Positions 27,306-37,637 of a DNA stretch of 64,000 bases are shown here, one piece after another (position 1 is the stretch's first letter; each line of letters begins with the position of its first letter). Below the pieces are notes generated by a model. It was not told where the DNA came from. It saw only the letters and a list, made by a program, of their open reading frames with translations, and made no database searches. The translations under genes were made by a program, and so were the position numbers. Source of the stretch: Chromatiaceae bacterium (lineage in GTDB: Bacteria > Pseudomonadota > Gammaproteobacteria > Chromatiales > Chromatiaceae); assembly GCA_024235395.1 (NCBI GenBank), contig JACKMK010000001.1, forward strand, positions 496,001 through 560,000, given 5' to 3'.

Positions 27306-27788
27306 ATGCATATCGATCCGCTGGAAAAGAAATGGATGTACGTCATCGGGTTCATCACCGTGGTCATGATCGGATCCATGACCTATGCGGCGGTGATGCT
27401 GAACCTGCACCCGCCGAGCAATGTCGAGACCATCGATCCGAAGACATTGCATCTTTCGGGTGAGTTCGCTGAAGACAACCTGGGAGTCACCAGGAATGAC
27501 GACGGCTCGATAACAGTACGGATGATCGCGGCGCGTTACTCCTTTTATCCGCAGATGATCGAGGTACCGGTCAACACCCCGGTCACCTTCCGCATCACCA
27601 CGCCGGATGTGCTGCACGGGGTCCATGTCCCGTTCACCAACATGAGCACCATGGTCGTACCCGGGTACGTATCCGAACTCACCACCCAGTTTCGGCGCGA
27701 GGGTGAGGCACAGTTCCTGTGCAACGAATACTGCGGACTCGGCCACGACTACATGTGGTCGAAACTCAAGGTGGTGGCCAAGGGCTGA
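27306..27788 (+). CDS. cbaB: ba3-type cytochrome c oxidase subunit II (CuA)
   Basis: A 160-residue subunit with a single N-terminal helix (about 11-33) and a cupredoxin domain. The CuA ligands are complete: H104 in VLHGVHVP, then C139, E141 (backbone), C143, H147 and M150 in CNEYCGLGHDYM. The pattern and short length match the Thermus ba3 subunit II rather than the longer aa3 type. It takes electrons from a cytochrome c and passes them to subunit I. It lies between the small subunit and subunit I genes. Confidence 0.92.
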   Translation: MHIDPLEKKWMYVIGFITVVMIGSMTYAAVMLNLHPPSNVETIDPKTLHLSGEFAEDNLGVTRNDDGSITVRMIAARYSFYPQMIEVPVNTPVTFRITTPDVLHGVHVPFTNMSTMVVPGYVSELTTQFRREGEAQFLCNEYCGLGHDYMWSKLKVVAKG

Positions 27789-27823
27789 TCGCGTCTGACT
27801 ACTCGGGTTGGAGACAAACAAAC

Positions 27824-29443
27824 ATGTACGACAAATCCAAATCGGTGGCGCTCGCGAATCTCTGGGTCGCTTTCGCCGCGTTCTTCGTCGCCTGCGTCTT
27901 GGGCCTTTACCAGGTCGCCAATCGAAGCGGCCTCTTTCCGGAGATCGAATCTCACGAGTTGTATTTTGCGTCGGTCTCGACGCATGGCGTGTTGATGGGG
28001 TTCGTGTTGACCACGTTTTTCATCATGGGCTTCGGTTACTACACCGCGACCAGTACGCTGAAGCGTCCTCTGTGGAACAAGGGACTTGCGTGGCTCGCCT
28101 TCCTCGTGTCGCTGGGTGGCACAGTGCTCGCAGCGATCCCGCTGCTGACCGGCAAGGCATCGGTGCTGTACACCTTCTACCCACCACTCAAAGCCGATCC
28201 GATGTTCTACATCGGTGCGACGCTGTTGGTGGTCGGCTCCTGGGTCTGGTGCCTGGAGATGATCATGTCGGTCATCGGGTGGAAGCGCGACCATCCCGGC
28301 GAAGTCGTGCCACTGGCGATGTATGGAACGACGGCAAATGCGATCATGTGGCTGTGGACCAGTGCCGGCGTCGCCCTCGAGATGCTGTTCCAGCTGATCC
28401 CCTGGTCGCTCGGTCTGATGGATACGGTGGACCCCGGCCTGGCACGCACGCTGTTTTCGTGGACGCTGCACGCCATCGTGTATTTCTGGCTGTTTCCGGC
28501 CTACATCGCCATGTACACGATACTGCCGAAAATCGCCGGTGGACGTCTTTTCAGTGACGAGATGGGGCGTGTCGCATTCATCATGTTGATGGTGATCAGT
28601 GTCCCGATCGGATTCCATCACCTTTACATGGATCCTCAGCAGGCCGCCGGGTTCAAGTTCCTGCACATGCTCGGCACCTTTGCAGTTGCAGTCCCCACGC
28701 TGCTGACCGGATTCACGGTACTGGCGTCATTGGAGATCGCCGGCCGGCTGCGTGGCGGAAAAGGCTTGTTCAACTGGATCTTCGCGCTCGACTGGCGGGA
28801 GCCGATGGTAGTCGCCGGTATGCTCGCACTGGCGATGCTGATCGCCGGTGGCTGGGGCGGCATGATCAACGCGAGTTACCAGATGAACTCCCTGGTACAC
28901 AACACCCAATGGGTTACCGGGCATTTCCATCTGATCTTCGCCGGCACCACGGTGATCATGTACCTCGCGGTGGCTTACCACCTGTGGCCGAAGCTGACGG
29001 GACGAAAACTCGCCATGCGGGGCCTTGCGGTGATTCAGCTTTGGCTGTGGGGCATCGGCATGATCGTGCTCACCACGCCGTGGCATGCCTTGGGCATCCT
29101 GGGCCAGCCACGCCGTATCTCGTCGACTCCCTATGACTCGCCGCTGGTCGCCCAATGGGGACCTCACGAGTTCGCGATGATCGTCGGTGGCGCTATCCTG
29201 GTGTTCTCATCCGTCCTGTTCATGATCAACCTGTTGATGTCGCACTTCAGCCGCAAGGTCGAGGACATCAGCGACGACGACTGGGCCGAGGCTGTGCACC
29301 CGCCATTGCATGTACCGCGATCGATGAACGGGTTTGCTCTGTGGAACGGCATCGTCGCCGTGTGGATGGTCATCGCCTACGGCTATCCGGTTCTGCAGTT
29401 CCTGATACTGGACACGCACGGTTCGCTGCCATGGGGGTACTGA
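27824..29443 (+). CDS. cbaA: ba3-type (type B) cytochrome c oxidase subunit I
   Basis: A 539-residue haem-copper oxidase subunit with about 13 helices. Haem ligand H54 lies in STHGVLMGF. The CuB histidine and its cross-linked Tyr appear as HAIVYFWLFPAY, the next two CuB histidines as GFHHLYMDP, and the haem b/a3 ligands as TGHFHLIFAG. The HAIVYFWLFPAY form with Tyr four residues after His is the type B hallmark. It reduces O2 to water with a low proton-pumping ratio and high affinity. The start at 27824 follows GGAGACAAACAAAC. The next gene, a dihaem cytochrome c, starts three bases after its stop. Confidence 0.94.
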   Translation: MYDKSKSVALANLWVAFAAFFVACVLGLYQVANRSGLFPEIESHELYFASVSTHGVLMGFVLTTFFIMGFGYYTATSTLKRPLWNKGLAWLAFLVSLGGTVLAAIPLLTGKASVLYTFYPPLKADPMFYIGATLLVVGSWVWCLEMIMSVIGWKRDHPGEVVPLAMYGTTANAIMWLWTSAGVALEMLFQLIPWSLGLMDTVDPGLARTLFSWTLHAIVYFWLFPAYIAMYTILPKIAGGRLFSDEMGRVAFIMLMVISVPIGFHHLYMDPQQAAGFKFLHMLGTFAVAVPTLLTGFTVLASLEIAGRLRGGKGLFNWIFALDWREPMVVAGMLALAMLIAGGWGGMINASYQMNSLVHNTQWVTGHFHLIFAGTTVIMYLAVAYHLWPKLTGRKLAMRGLAVIQLWLWGIGMIVLTTPWHALGILGQPRRISSTPYDSPLVAQWGPHEFAMIVGGAILVFSSVLFMINLLMSHFSRKVEDISDDDWAEAVHPPLHVPRSMNGFALWNGIVAVWMVIAYGYPVLQFLILDTHGSLPWGY

Positions 29444-29445
29444 AC

Positions 29446-30174
29446 ATGACCAAGAACCAAACTCTGCTGCTGCTCACGGCCTGCCTGATGCCGTTCGCCG
29501 GGGCGCAGGCGGCACCCTCTTCGAACGTGGCCTGGACCGTCGAGACACACAAATTGATGCGCAGCGGCGATCCGGCAGTAGGCGCCGAACTCGAAACCGT
29601 AGAGACCGAGGACGTCAATGCATGCACCGACTGCCATGGCAAGGGGGGGGCCGAACCGGACCGGGACAAGCACCCGACGCTGGCTGGCCAGGTCGCTGCG
29701 TACACCTTCAAACAATTGAAGGACTACAAGGACGGGACGCGCGAGAACCGGCGCATGAACGAGGCCGTCGAGCGCCTCAGCGACGAGCAGCTGGCCGGCC
29801 TGGCGGCCTGGTTCGCCGAGCAACCGCTGCCCCAGGTCGAGGTCGATGCGGACGAAACGGTCAGCGAGCAGACCGTGGAACTGGTGTTCCGAGGCGACAA
29901 AACCCGGCTTATCCAACCCTGCGCCGCATGCCATGGCCGTCGTGGACAGGGCGCGATTATTGATGTCCCGTCGATTGCAGGTCAGAATGTGAAATATTTC
30001 GTCGAGACAATGAAGGACTACGCGAAAGACAAACGCACCAACGATATCTACGGCCGGATGCGGATCATAGCGAAGTCCCTTACGCGAGAAGAAATCGACG
30101 AACTGGCGGTTTATTACGCTAGACTAGGCAACGAACAAGGCAGCGGTGGCCAACAACAGGCCAAAGCAGACTGA
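29446..30174 (+). CDS. Periplasmic dihaem cytochrome c
   Basis: A 242-residue protein with a Sec signal (1-22, after AQA) and two CxxCH haem sites: C60-TDC-H64 and C159-AAC-H163. Each is part of a class I cytochrome c domain with a downstream Met likely to act as ligand. It resembles the cytochrome c4/c553 group. Its gene is three bases behind oxidase subunit I, so it is probably the direct electron donor to the ba3 enzyme, possibly membrane-associated. A terminator follows. Confidence 0.88.
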   Translation: MTKNQTLLLLTACLMPFAGAQAAPSSNVAWTVETHKLMRSGDPAVGAELETVETEDVNACTDCHGKGGAEPDRDKHPTLAGQVAAYTFKQLKDYKDGTRENRRMNEAVERLSDEQLAGLAAWFAEQPLPQVEVDADETVSEQTVELVFRGDKTRLIQPCAACHGRRGQGAIIDVPSIAGQNVKYFVETMKDYAKDKRTNDIYGRMRIIAKSLTREEIDELAVYYARLGNEQGSGGQQQAKAD

Positions 30175-30188
30175 CCAGAAAAACAACC

Positions 30189-30214
30189 CGGCCCGGCAGT
30201 AACCGGGCCGTTTT
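30189..30214 (+). terminator. Intrinsic terminator between the oxidase operon and fccAB
   Basis: CGGCCCGG, loop CAGTAA, CCGGGCCG, then TTTT. It closes the oxidase-cytochrome operon 38 bases before fccA. Only 37 bases remain to the fccA start, with no obvious promoter, so fccAB may depend on read-through or on a promoter overlapping the hairpin. Confidence 0.8.
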
Positions 30215-30251
30215 CCATACCCTTCCATCCAGAAGAGAACCAGGAGGAATT

Positions 30252-30833
30252 ATGGGCTGTAAGAAAAAAGCGCTTGCCGCGCTGATCGGCTCTGTCTTTA
30301 TGGGCGCCACCACGCTGGTGGTGGCCGACCCGAGCGCCATCATGATGGCGAACACCTGTGCCGGATGCCATGGCACCGAGGGCCAGAGCGTTGGCCCTGC
30401 CTCGCCCAACCTGGCGGGCATCTCCGAGAGCTACTTCATCGACTCGATGAAGGGCTTCAAAGAGGGCACCCGTGCTGCGACGATCATGGACCGCATCGCG
30501 AAGGGCTACAGCGATGCCCAGATCGAGTCGATGGCGGGTTATTTCGCCGGCCTGCCGGTCTACAAGGCCAAGACCATGTACGACGCCGCCAAGGCCAAGG
30601 CCGGTGCGGAAGTCTACGACAAGGGCTGCGCGAAGTGTCATGACGAAAATGGCGCGCTGCCGAGCGACGATGCGGGCATCCTGGCGGGCCAATGGCTGCC
30701 GTATCTCCAGTACTCGATGGCGGATTTCCAGGGCGATCACCGCGAAATGCCGAAAAAGATGAAGAAGCAGGTCGAGAAGCTCAGTGACGCTGAGATCGAA
30801 GCCGTGCTGAACTATTTCGCAAGCCAGCAGTAA
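30252..30833 (+). CDS. fccA: Flavocytochrome c sulfide dehydrogenase, cytochrome subunit
   Basis: A 193-residue dihaem cytochrome with a signal peptide (about 1-25, after VVA) and CxxCH sites at C36-C39-H40 and C126-C129-H130. It accepts electrons from the FAD of FccB and passes them to soluble cytochrome c. It has a very strong AGGAGGAATT ribosome site and precedes fccB by 17 bases. The size and haem spacing match the Allochromatium FccA type; a generic cytochrome c4 is the alternative, ruled less likely by the neighbour. Confidence 0.88.
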   Translation: MGCKKKALAALIGSVFMGATTLVVADPSAIMMANTCAGCHGTEGQSVGPASPNLAGISESYFIDSMKGFKEGTRAATIMDRIAKGYSDAQIESMAGYFAGLPVYKAKTMYDAAKAKAGAEVYDKGCAKCHDENGALPSDDAGILAGQWLPYLQYSMADFQGDHREMPKKMKKQVEKLSDAEIEAVLNYFASQQ

Positions 30834-30850
30834 TCGGGGGGACGACAACA

Positions 30851-32122
30851 ATGGCACATTTCACTCGTAGAAAGTTTCTCCAGGTTACCGGCGGCGCGGT
30901 CGCTGCCAGCTCCCTTGGCTTCCCGGCCATCGTCGGTGCGGCCAGCAAGAAGGTCGTCGTGGTCGGCGGCGGCGTCAGTGGCGCCACCGCTGCCAAGTAC
31001 ATCCGCATGGCCGACTCGTCGGTGGAAGTCACGCTGATCGAGCCGAACACCGAGTACTACACCTGCTTCCTGAGCAACGAGGTGTTGTCCGGCCATCGCA
31101 AGATGGAGTCGATCAAGGTCACCTATGACGGTCTGAAGGGTCACGGGATCACTGTCGTTCACGACACCGTCACCGACATCGATGCGGCCGGCAAAATGGT
31201 CAAGACCGCCGGCGGCAAGACCTTCGCGTACGACCGCTGCATCGTCGGCCCGGGCATCTCGTTCGGCAACAACATCGAGGGCTACGACGAGGCCGCGATG
31301 AAGACCATGCCGCATGCCTGGAAGGCCGGCGAACAGACGGTCATCCTGCGCAAGCAGCTCGAGGCGATGCCGGATGGCGGTGTCGTGGCGATTGCCGCGC
31401 CGCCGAACCCGTTCCGCTGTCCTCCGGGGCCGTACGAGCGCGCCTGCCAGATCGCGATGTACCTGCGTGCGCACAAACCCAAGTCCAAGCTGATGATCTT
31501 CGACGCCAAAGACAAGTTCTCGAAGATGGGGCTGTTCAAGCAGGCGTTCGAACGTCACCACAAGGGCATCATCGAGTGGGTCGGTGCATCCGAGGGCGGC
31601 GCCATTACGCGCGTGGATGCGGCGAGCAACACGATGTTCGCAGGCGACACCGCACACAAGGTGGCCGTGGCCAACGTGATCCCGGCACAGAAGGCCGGCG
31701 CGATTGCTATCAAGGCAGGCCTGACCAATGAAAGCGGCTGGTGCCCGATCGACGGTCGTACCTTCGAATCCACGATCCACAAGGGTATCCACGTGGTCGG
31801 TGACGCTTCGGTCGCCGCACCGCTGCCGAAGTCGGCCTACGCGGCGAACTCGGAGGCCAAGGTCTGTGCGGCGGCGGTCGTCGACATGCTGAACGGCCGC
31901 GAGCCGGGCGAACCGGCGTTGGTCAATACCTGCTACTCGGTGGTCGGTCCGAACGACGCGATCTCGGTCGCCAAGGTCTATGACCTGAAGGACGGCAAAC
32001 TGAACGGGGTCGAAGGCTCCGGTGGCCTGACGTCGCAGGACAGCAGCCCGGAGATGCGCGCCCGCGAGGTCAACTACGCCTACAGCTGGTTCGAAAACAT
32101 CAAGAACGACAGCTGGGGCTGA
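30851..32122 (+). CDS. fccB: Flavocytochrome c sulfide dehydrogenase, flavoprotein subunit
   Basis: A 423-residue FAD enzyme oxidising sulfide to polysulfide/sulfur in the periplasm. A Tat signal (RRKFLQ, residues 6-11) ends near residue 31. A Rossmann motif VVVVGGGVSG follows. C72 in YYTCFLSNEV corresponds to the Cys that binds FAD covalently in Allochromatium. The redox disulfide is provided by C190 in FRCPPGPYE and the Cys in NTCYSVV. All catalytic residues are therefore present. It pairs with fccA and is followed by a strong terminator. Confidence 0.94.
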   Translation: MAHFTRRKFLQVTGGAVAASSLGFPAIVGAASKKVVVVGGGVSGATAAKYIRMADSSVEVTLIEPNTEYYTCFLSNEVLSGHRKMESIKVTYDGLKGHGITVVHDTVTDIDAAGKMVKTAGGKTFAYDRCIVGPGISFGNNIEGYDEAAMKTMPHAWKAGEQTVILRKQLEAMPDGGVVAIAAPPNPFRCPPGPYERACQIAMYLRAHKPKSKLMIFDAKDKFSKMGLFKQAFERHHKGIIEWVGASEGGAITRVDAASNTMFAGDTAHKVAVANVIPAQKAGAIAIKAGLTNESGWCPIDGRTFESTIHKGIHVVGDASVAAPLPKSAYAANSEAKVCAAAVVDMLNGREPGEPALVNTCYSVVGPNDAISVAKVYDLKDGKLNGVEGSGGLTSQDSSPEMRAREVNYAYSWFENIKNDSWG

Positions 32123-32145
32123 GCCACATCGGCGCAAGACCAGAT

Positions 32146-32169
32146 AAAGGGCCCTTCGGGGCCCTTTTT
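32146..32169 (+). terminator. Intrinsic terminator after fccB
   Basis: AAAGGGCCC, a TTCG tetraloop, GGGCCCTTT plus further T. It ends the fccAB transcript before the convergent hydrogenase operon. Confidence 0.92.
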
Positions 32170-32240
32170 GCTGACTGGCAGTTTGTGAACGCCCCCGGGG
32201 TAGAAGCGGTCCGGCGCCTCCCCCGATGGCGACACCGGGG

Positions 32241-33983
<1,743 letters not shown>

Positions 33984-34046
33984 GTTCATTACCCTTGGTT
34001 AATCGGTCGGCAGTAAGATTGGTTTCGTCCAACAACGCCCCTTCGC

Positions 34047-35384
34047 TCACTGCGTCGGCAATGCTTCGGCGACCATCTCGACCAGCGACTCGATTCCCTT
34101 GTCCCAGCCGGAGCGCATCTTGCCGTTGAGGAAATTCAGCCGGCAGCTGCCACAGGCGGTCACGACCGAGTCGGCACCGGTCTTTTCGACCTGCCCTATC
34201 TTGATCTGAAAGGCTTTCTGGCGAAGATCGGCGGCACTGTTGATCAGGAACACGCCCGCACCCCCCCCGCAGCACCAATTCAGTTCCTTCCCGGATTCGA
34301 CTTCCCGGAAATCGACGCCAAGAGCATCCAGCACCCAACGGGGTTCGTCGATCACGCCTGAGTGTCGACCGATCTTGCAGGGGTCGTGGTAGGTAACCTT
34401 GCGACTGCGGTCGAGCTTGTTCAGTTTCAACCGCCCGGATTTGATCTCGCGCCCGAGATACTCGGAGATCGACAGCACCTCGAACGGCAGTTTGCTGCCA
34501 TGTTCATTGGCCGCCTCCCAACGCATCGACGGATAGGCGTGACCACACTCCGGAATCAGCACAGTCCGTGCGCCGCAGGCCTTGGCCGCCCTGATGATGC
34601 GTTCCGATGCCTCTTTCTGGACGCGCTCATAACCGGAAAGCAAGCCGAAGTTCGCCGCTTCGTAGCCGTCGGAACGCAAAGTCCACTTCACGCCCAGATG
34701 ATTCATGATCTTTGTGGTGGCAATCAATCCGTCGGTGAACAGGATGATGTCGATCACGCTGGTCGTGACGAGCACATCCGCCTCGTCCTTGTCGAGTGGT
34801 ATGTCCAGACCGGACTGCTGCAATTTGGCGATGGCATCGCGCATCTGCTGCGGACCGACGCCGAACAGCGATTCGTTGTTGCCCTGCTCCTGTTCCATGG
34901 CCATCAGTTCCGGCGGAATTATGCCGGCATTTGCCATGCCCTGGCGCATCACGTTGACCATCCCCGCGATATGGATCCCCATCGGGCAGACCATCGTGCA
35001 ACGACCACATTCCGTACAGCTGTCGTATACGAGTTCCTGCCACTTGTGCAGGTCCGCGACCGTAATGTCATCGGTGTACAGCCGGTGCAACCAGCGCAAC
35101 GGAGACAGTTCCCGACGATACACACGCTTGAGCAAATCGAGCTTGCGAATCGGTATGTATTTGGGATCCTCGGTCGACACAAAGTAGTGGCAGGCCGACG
35201 CACAATGCCCGCAATGGATGCAGGCCTCCAGATCGACCGCCATGCGACCATCCAGTTTGCGGATGAACGTCTCCTTGGCGACGCTTACCCGCTCCTGGTC
35301 GGTCATCTGGGGCGGCTGGGCGTTGTCACCGAGATGCGGCAGCATCTCGGCGAACTGCTTGAACACCTCCATATTGATGCTCAT
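34047..35384 (-). CDS. isp2: Isp2: heterodisulfide-reductase-like iron-sulfur protein of the hydrogenase complex
   Basis: A 445-residue cytoplasmic protein. Two 4Fe-4S ferredoxin motifs lie at C55-C58-C61-C65 and C123-C126-C129-C133. The C-terminal half holds CCG-type domains, with HDPCKIGRHSGV, WCCGGGAGV and ACGSCRLN. This is the HdrD/DsrK/GlpC-like arrangement. In Thiocapsa Isp2 links hydrogenase electrons through Isp1 to other carriers. It overlaps isp1 by four bases (ATGA) and ends 63 bases before hynL. The larger frame upstream is not used because the typical start lies at 35384. Confidence 0.92.
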   Translation of the reverse strand: MSINMEVFKQFAEMLPHLGDNAQPPQMTDQERVSVAKETFIRKLDGRMAVDLEACIHCGHCASACHYFVSTEDPKYIPIRKLDLLKRVYRRELSPLRWLHRLYTDDITVADLHKWQELVYDSCTECGRCTMVCPMGIHIAGMVNVMRQGMANAGIIPPELMAMEQEQGNNESLFGVGPQQMRDAIAKLQQSGLDIPLDKDEADVLVTTSVIDIILFTDGLIATTKIMNHLGVKWTLRSDGYEAANFGLLSGYERVQKEASERIIRAAKACGARTVLIPECGHAYPSMRWEAANEHGSKLPFEVLSISEYLGREIKSGRLKLNKLDRSRKVTYHDPCKIGRHSGVIDEPRWVLDALGVDFREVESGKELNWCCGGGAGVFLINSAADLRQKAFQIKIGQVEKTGADSVVTACGSCRLNFLNGKMRSGWDKGIESLVEMVAEALPTQ

Positions 35385-36034
35385 GCCTTGATCCCCCTGC
35401 GCTGCAGTGTTGCACCGACCTGGAAACGCGATGGCACCCACCAGATCGCGTGGAACAGCTTGCCGAACGGCAGCCAGACGAGCAGCAGTTCGACGGTCAG
35501 GATATGGATAGCCAGAACGGTCTGATAGGGACCCCCGACGTGCGCGTACGCCATCATCCCGGTAAGCACCGGCAACAGGGTGATCAACCAACTCAGGTAG
35601 TCATCGACATTGCTGAGTACCTTCAGCACGGGGTTGGTCATACGTCGCACCAGCTGTGCCACCAACGCCGCCATGGTCACCGCCCCGGCGAACATCACGA
35701 AGTCATTGGAGATACCGGGCCACGAGATCCCGAACAAGCTGTCGATGAACAGGATGTGCGGAGTGAACAGAAACACGACGATCGCAAGACCGATGTGCAT
35801 CACGTAGCCCAGCACCACCGCGTACATGGTCGTGGAATGGAACTCCCGGCGCGGAAGCATGCGCGTGAAGACGGTACGCACGCCTCCCGCCACGGTCGCC
35901 TCGGAGCGCGGCGTCGACAGGTCCTTCTCGCGACGAAGCAACAATGCGCCCACCAGTCGCCACAGGCTACCGGCGGCGAAGATGATCAGGGCCCATTGAA
36001 GCCCCGGTCCACGTGCGAAATCGAGTAGGGTCAT
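35381..36034 (-). CDS. isp1: Isp1: haem b membrane subunit of the hydrogenase complex
   Basis: A 217-residue membrane protein with about five helices, resembling the nitrate reductase gamma (NarI/DsrM) fold. Candidate haem ligands are H66, H80, H177 and H195, paired on the second and fifth helices. It would carry electrons from HynS at the outer face across the membrane to Isp2. It overlaps hynS and isp2 by four bases each, which indicates tight coupled translation. Confidence 0.9.
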   Translation of the reverse strand: MTLLDFARGPGLQWALIIFAAGSLWRLVGALLLRREKDLSTPRSEATVAGGVRTVFTRMLPRREFHSTTMYAVVLGYVMHIGLAIVVFLFTPHILFIDSLFGISWPGISNDFVMFAGAVTMAALVAQLVRRMTNPVLKVLSNVDDYLSWLITLLPVLTGMMAYAHVGGPYQTVLAIHILTVELLLVWLPFGKLFHAIWWVPSRFQVGATLQRRGIKA

Positions 36035-37095
36035 ACCTCCTCCTTACGATCGGCCTTGGCCTGACGTGCCCGAGATCCCATCGCCGCCGCGATGCCGACG
36101 GCCGCACCGACGCCGGCCGCGAGTGCGATACCCTCGGCGGATCCGTATGTCCCCTTCGACAGGGCATCGTAGAAGCCTCCCCTGTCCCAGAACGCCGGTT
36201 CGGAACACCCTATGCAGCCATGTCCGGAGCCTATCGGGAAACTGGTTCCCTCGTTCCATTTCGCGGTCGCGCAGGCGTTGTAGGTCACCGGGCCCTTACA
36301 GCCCAGCTTGAACAGACACCAGCCCTTGCGAGCGCCTTCGTCGTCGAACGTCTCGGCAAATTCACCGCGCTCGTAGAACGGCCGTCGATAGCAGCGGTCG
36401 TGGATGGACTGACCGTAAAACACCTTCGGCCGATTCAGTGCGTCGAGCTCGGGCAGGCGCCCGAAGGTCAGGTAGTGCGCAAGTACGCCGGTGATCACCG
36501 TGGGCATCGGAGGACAACCGGGGACGTTCACGATCGGCTTGTCGCCGATGATCTCGGCGACCGATGCAGCCCCCGTCGGATTGGGGGCCGCCATCGGCAG
36601 GCCACCGAACGCGGCGCAGGTCCCGACCGAGACGATCGCCGCTGCACCGGCCGCGACCTCTTTGAGCATCGCCAGGTTGGTGATGCCGGCGATCGTCGAA
36701 TAGATCCCGTCGTCTTTCAGCGGAATGGAACCGTCGACCACCAGCAGGTACTTACCCTGGTTTTCGTGCATCGCCGCCTCGCGGGCCTGTTCGGCGGCTT
36801 CACCGGCGGCGGCCTGCAGGGTGTGATGGTAATCCAGGGAGATGTGGTCGAAGATCAGCCCTTCGATCGTCGGCGCATGGCTGCGCGTCAGCGACTCGGT
36901 ACAACCGGTACATTCCTGAAACGACAACCAGATCACCGAGGGCCGTCTGGCCTGCTCGAGGGCCGCCGCGATCCGCGGGATCATCATCGGTGGCAGGGCC
37001 ATCATCGAGGCGGTGGCGGCACAGAATTTCATGAAGCCGCGCCGTGACACGCCGCGTTCGCGCAGGCGCTCGGCAAGCGTCGTTTGCTCACTCAT
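36031..37095 (-). CDS. hynS: [NiFe] hydrogenase small subunit (Isp-type, Hyn)
   Basis: A 354-residue electron-transfer subunit with a Tat signal (SRRGFMKFC, residues 17-25) that exports the folded heterodimer. CTGCTES begins the proximal cluster, and GTCAAFGG, NVPGCPPMP and the C-terminal Cys-rich stretch (HDRCYRR, WCLFKLGCKGP, CIGCSEPAFWD) supply the rest of three iron-sulfur clusters. A last hydrophobic alanine/glycine-rich helix (about 322-340) may anchor it. Overlap with hupH and isp1 by four bases each. Confidence 0.95.
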   Translation of the reverse strand: MSEQTTLAERLRERGVSRRGFMKFCAATASMMALPPMMIPRIAAALEQARRPSVIWLSFQECTGCTESLTRSHAPTIEGLIFDHISLDYHHTLQAAAGEAAEQAREAAMHENQGKYLLVVDGSIPLKDDGIYSTIAGITNLAMLKEVAAGAAAIVSVGTCAAFGGLPMAAPNPTGAASVAEIIGDKPIVNVPGCPPMPTVITGVLAHYLTFGRLPELDALNRPKVFYGQSIHDRCYRRPFYERGEFAETFDDEGARKGWCLFKLGCKGPVTYNACATAKWNEGTSFPIGSGHGCIGCSEPAFWDRGGFYDALSKGTYGSAEGIALAAGVGAAVGIAAAMGSRARQAKADRKEEV

Positions 37096-37535
37096 TGGGC
37101 ATCCTCTCTTGGGGCGTCTGAATCGTTCGGGTGGGCGCGGCGCAATGCGGCCAACGCGTCGCTCAGGTCGTCGCGCGGAGTCTGGAGTATCTCTGGAATC
37201 ATCGCGATCTCGATGTGCAGGGTCAGGCGCCGCTGTTGCGCATCCTGGTGCTCGACCAGCCAGACACCCGAATACCCGGTTTCCTGGATCAGCGTGGGTC
37301 CTAATGCCTCCAACCGGGCGCTGACCTCCCCGGTACCCAATTGTTCGCGCAACTGGCGCTCATCCTGCTCGCTGAAAGGCATCGCGGCCAGATCGATGAT
37401 CGTCGGTTCGCCGCGCTCGATCAGGTCGGAAAGCGCCTGCTCAACCTGCAGCAGCACGGGACGCAGATTGTCGGTCGCGTATCCGACGTCCGCACCGCCC
37501 TCGACCCTAACCGGGATCGAATCCAGACCACCCAT
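37092..37535 (-). CDS. hupH: HupH/HyaF-like hydrogenase assembly protein (short)
   Basis: A 147-residue protein similar to the C-terminal half of HupH/HyaF: LGTGEVSARLEALG (about 66-79), IQETGYSGVW and IEIAMIPEIL. HupH proteins help mature the small subunit of uptake hydrogenases. This one has a single such domain, where typical HupH has about double the length. It is first in the operon and overlaps hynS by four bases. Its leading position suggests its level is matched to that of HynS. Confidence 0.75.
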   Translation of the reverse strand: MGGLDSIPVRVEGGADVGYATDNLRPVLLQVEQALSDLIERGEPTIIDLAAMPFSEQDERQLREQLGTGEVSARLEALGPTLIQETGYSGVWLVEHQDAQQRRLTLHIEIAMIPEILQTPRDDLSDALAALRRAHPNDSDAPREDAQ

Positions 37536-37566
37536 GCCAGTCCGCTTTTTCCAATTTGGTCATTCC

Positions 37567-37607
37567 AATTTAAACGATGAACGCCATCCCGTTATGACCT
37601 GGGTCAA
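37567..37607 (-). promoter_or_regulatory. FNR-like site and promoter of the hydrogenase operon
   Basis: On the minus strand TTGACCCAGGTCAT (37594-37607) resembles the FNR consensus TTGAT-N4-ATCAA in seven of ten positions and contains the pair TGACC/GGTCA. A TAAATT -10-like element lies at 37567-37572. The site centre would fall about 41 bases before a start near 37560, the usual place for FNR activation. The Thiocapsa hyn operon is known to need an FNR-type regulator anaerobically. Confidence 0.45.
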
Positions 37608-37637
37608 ACCGTGCGACTTTATTGGGTGAATCTGTCG

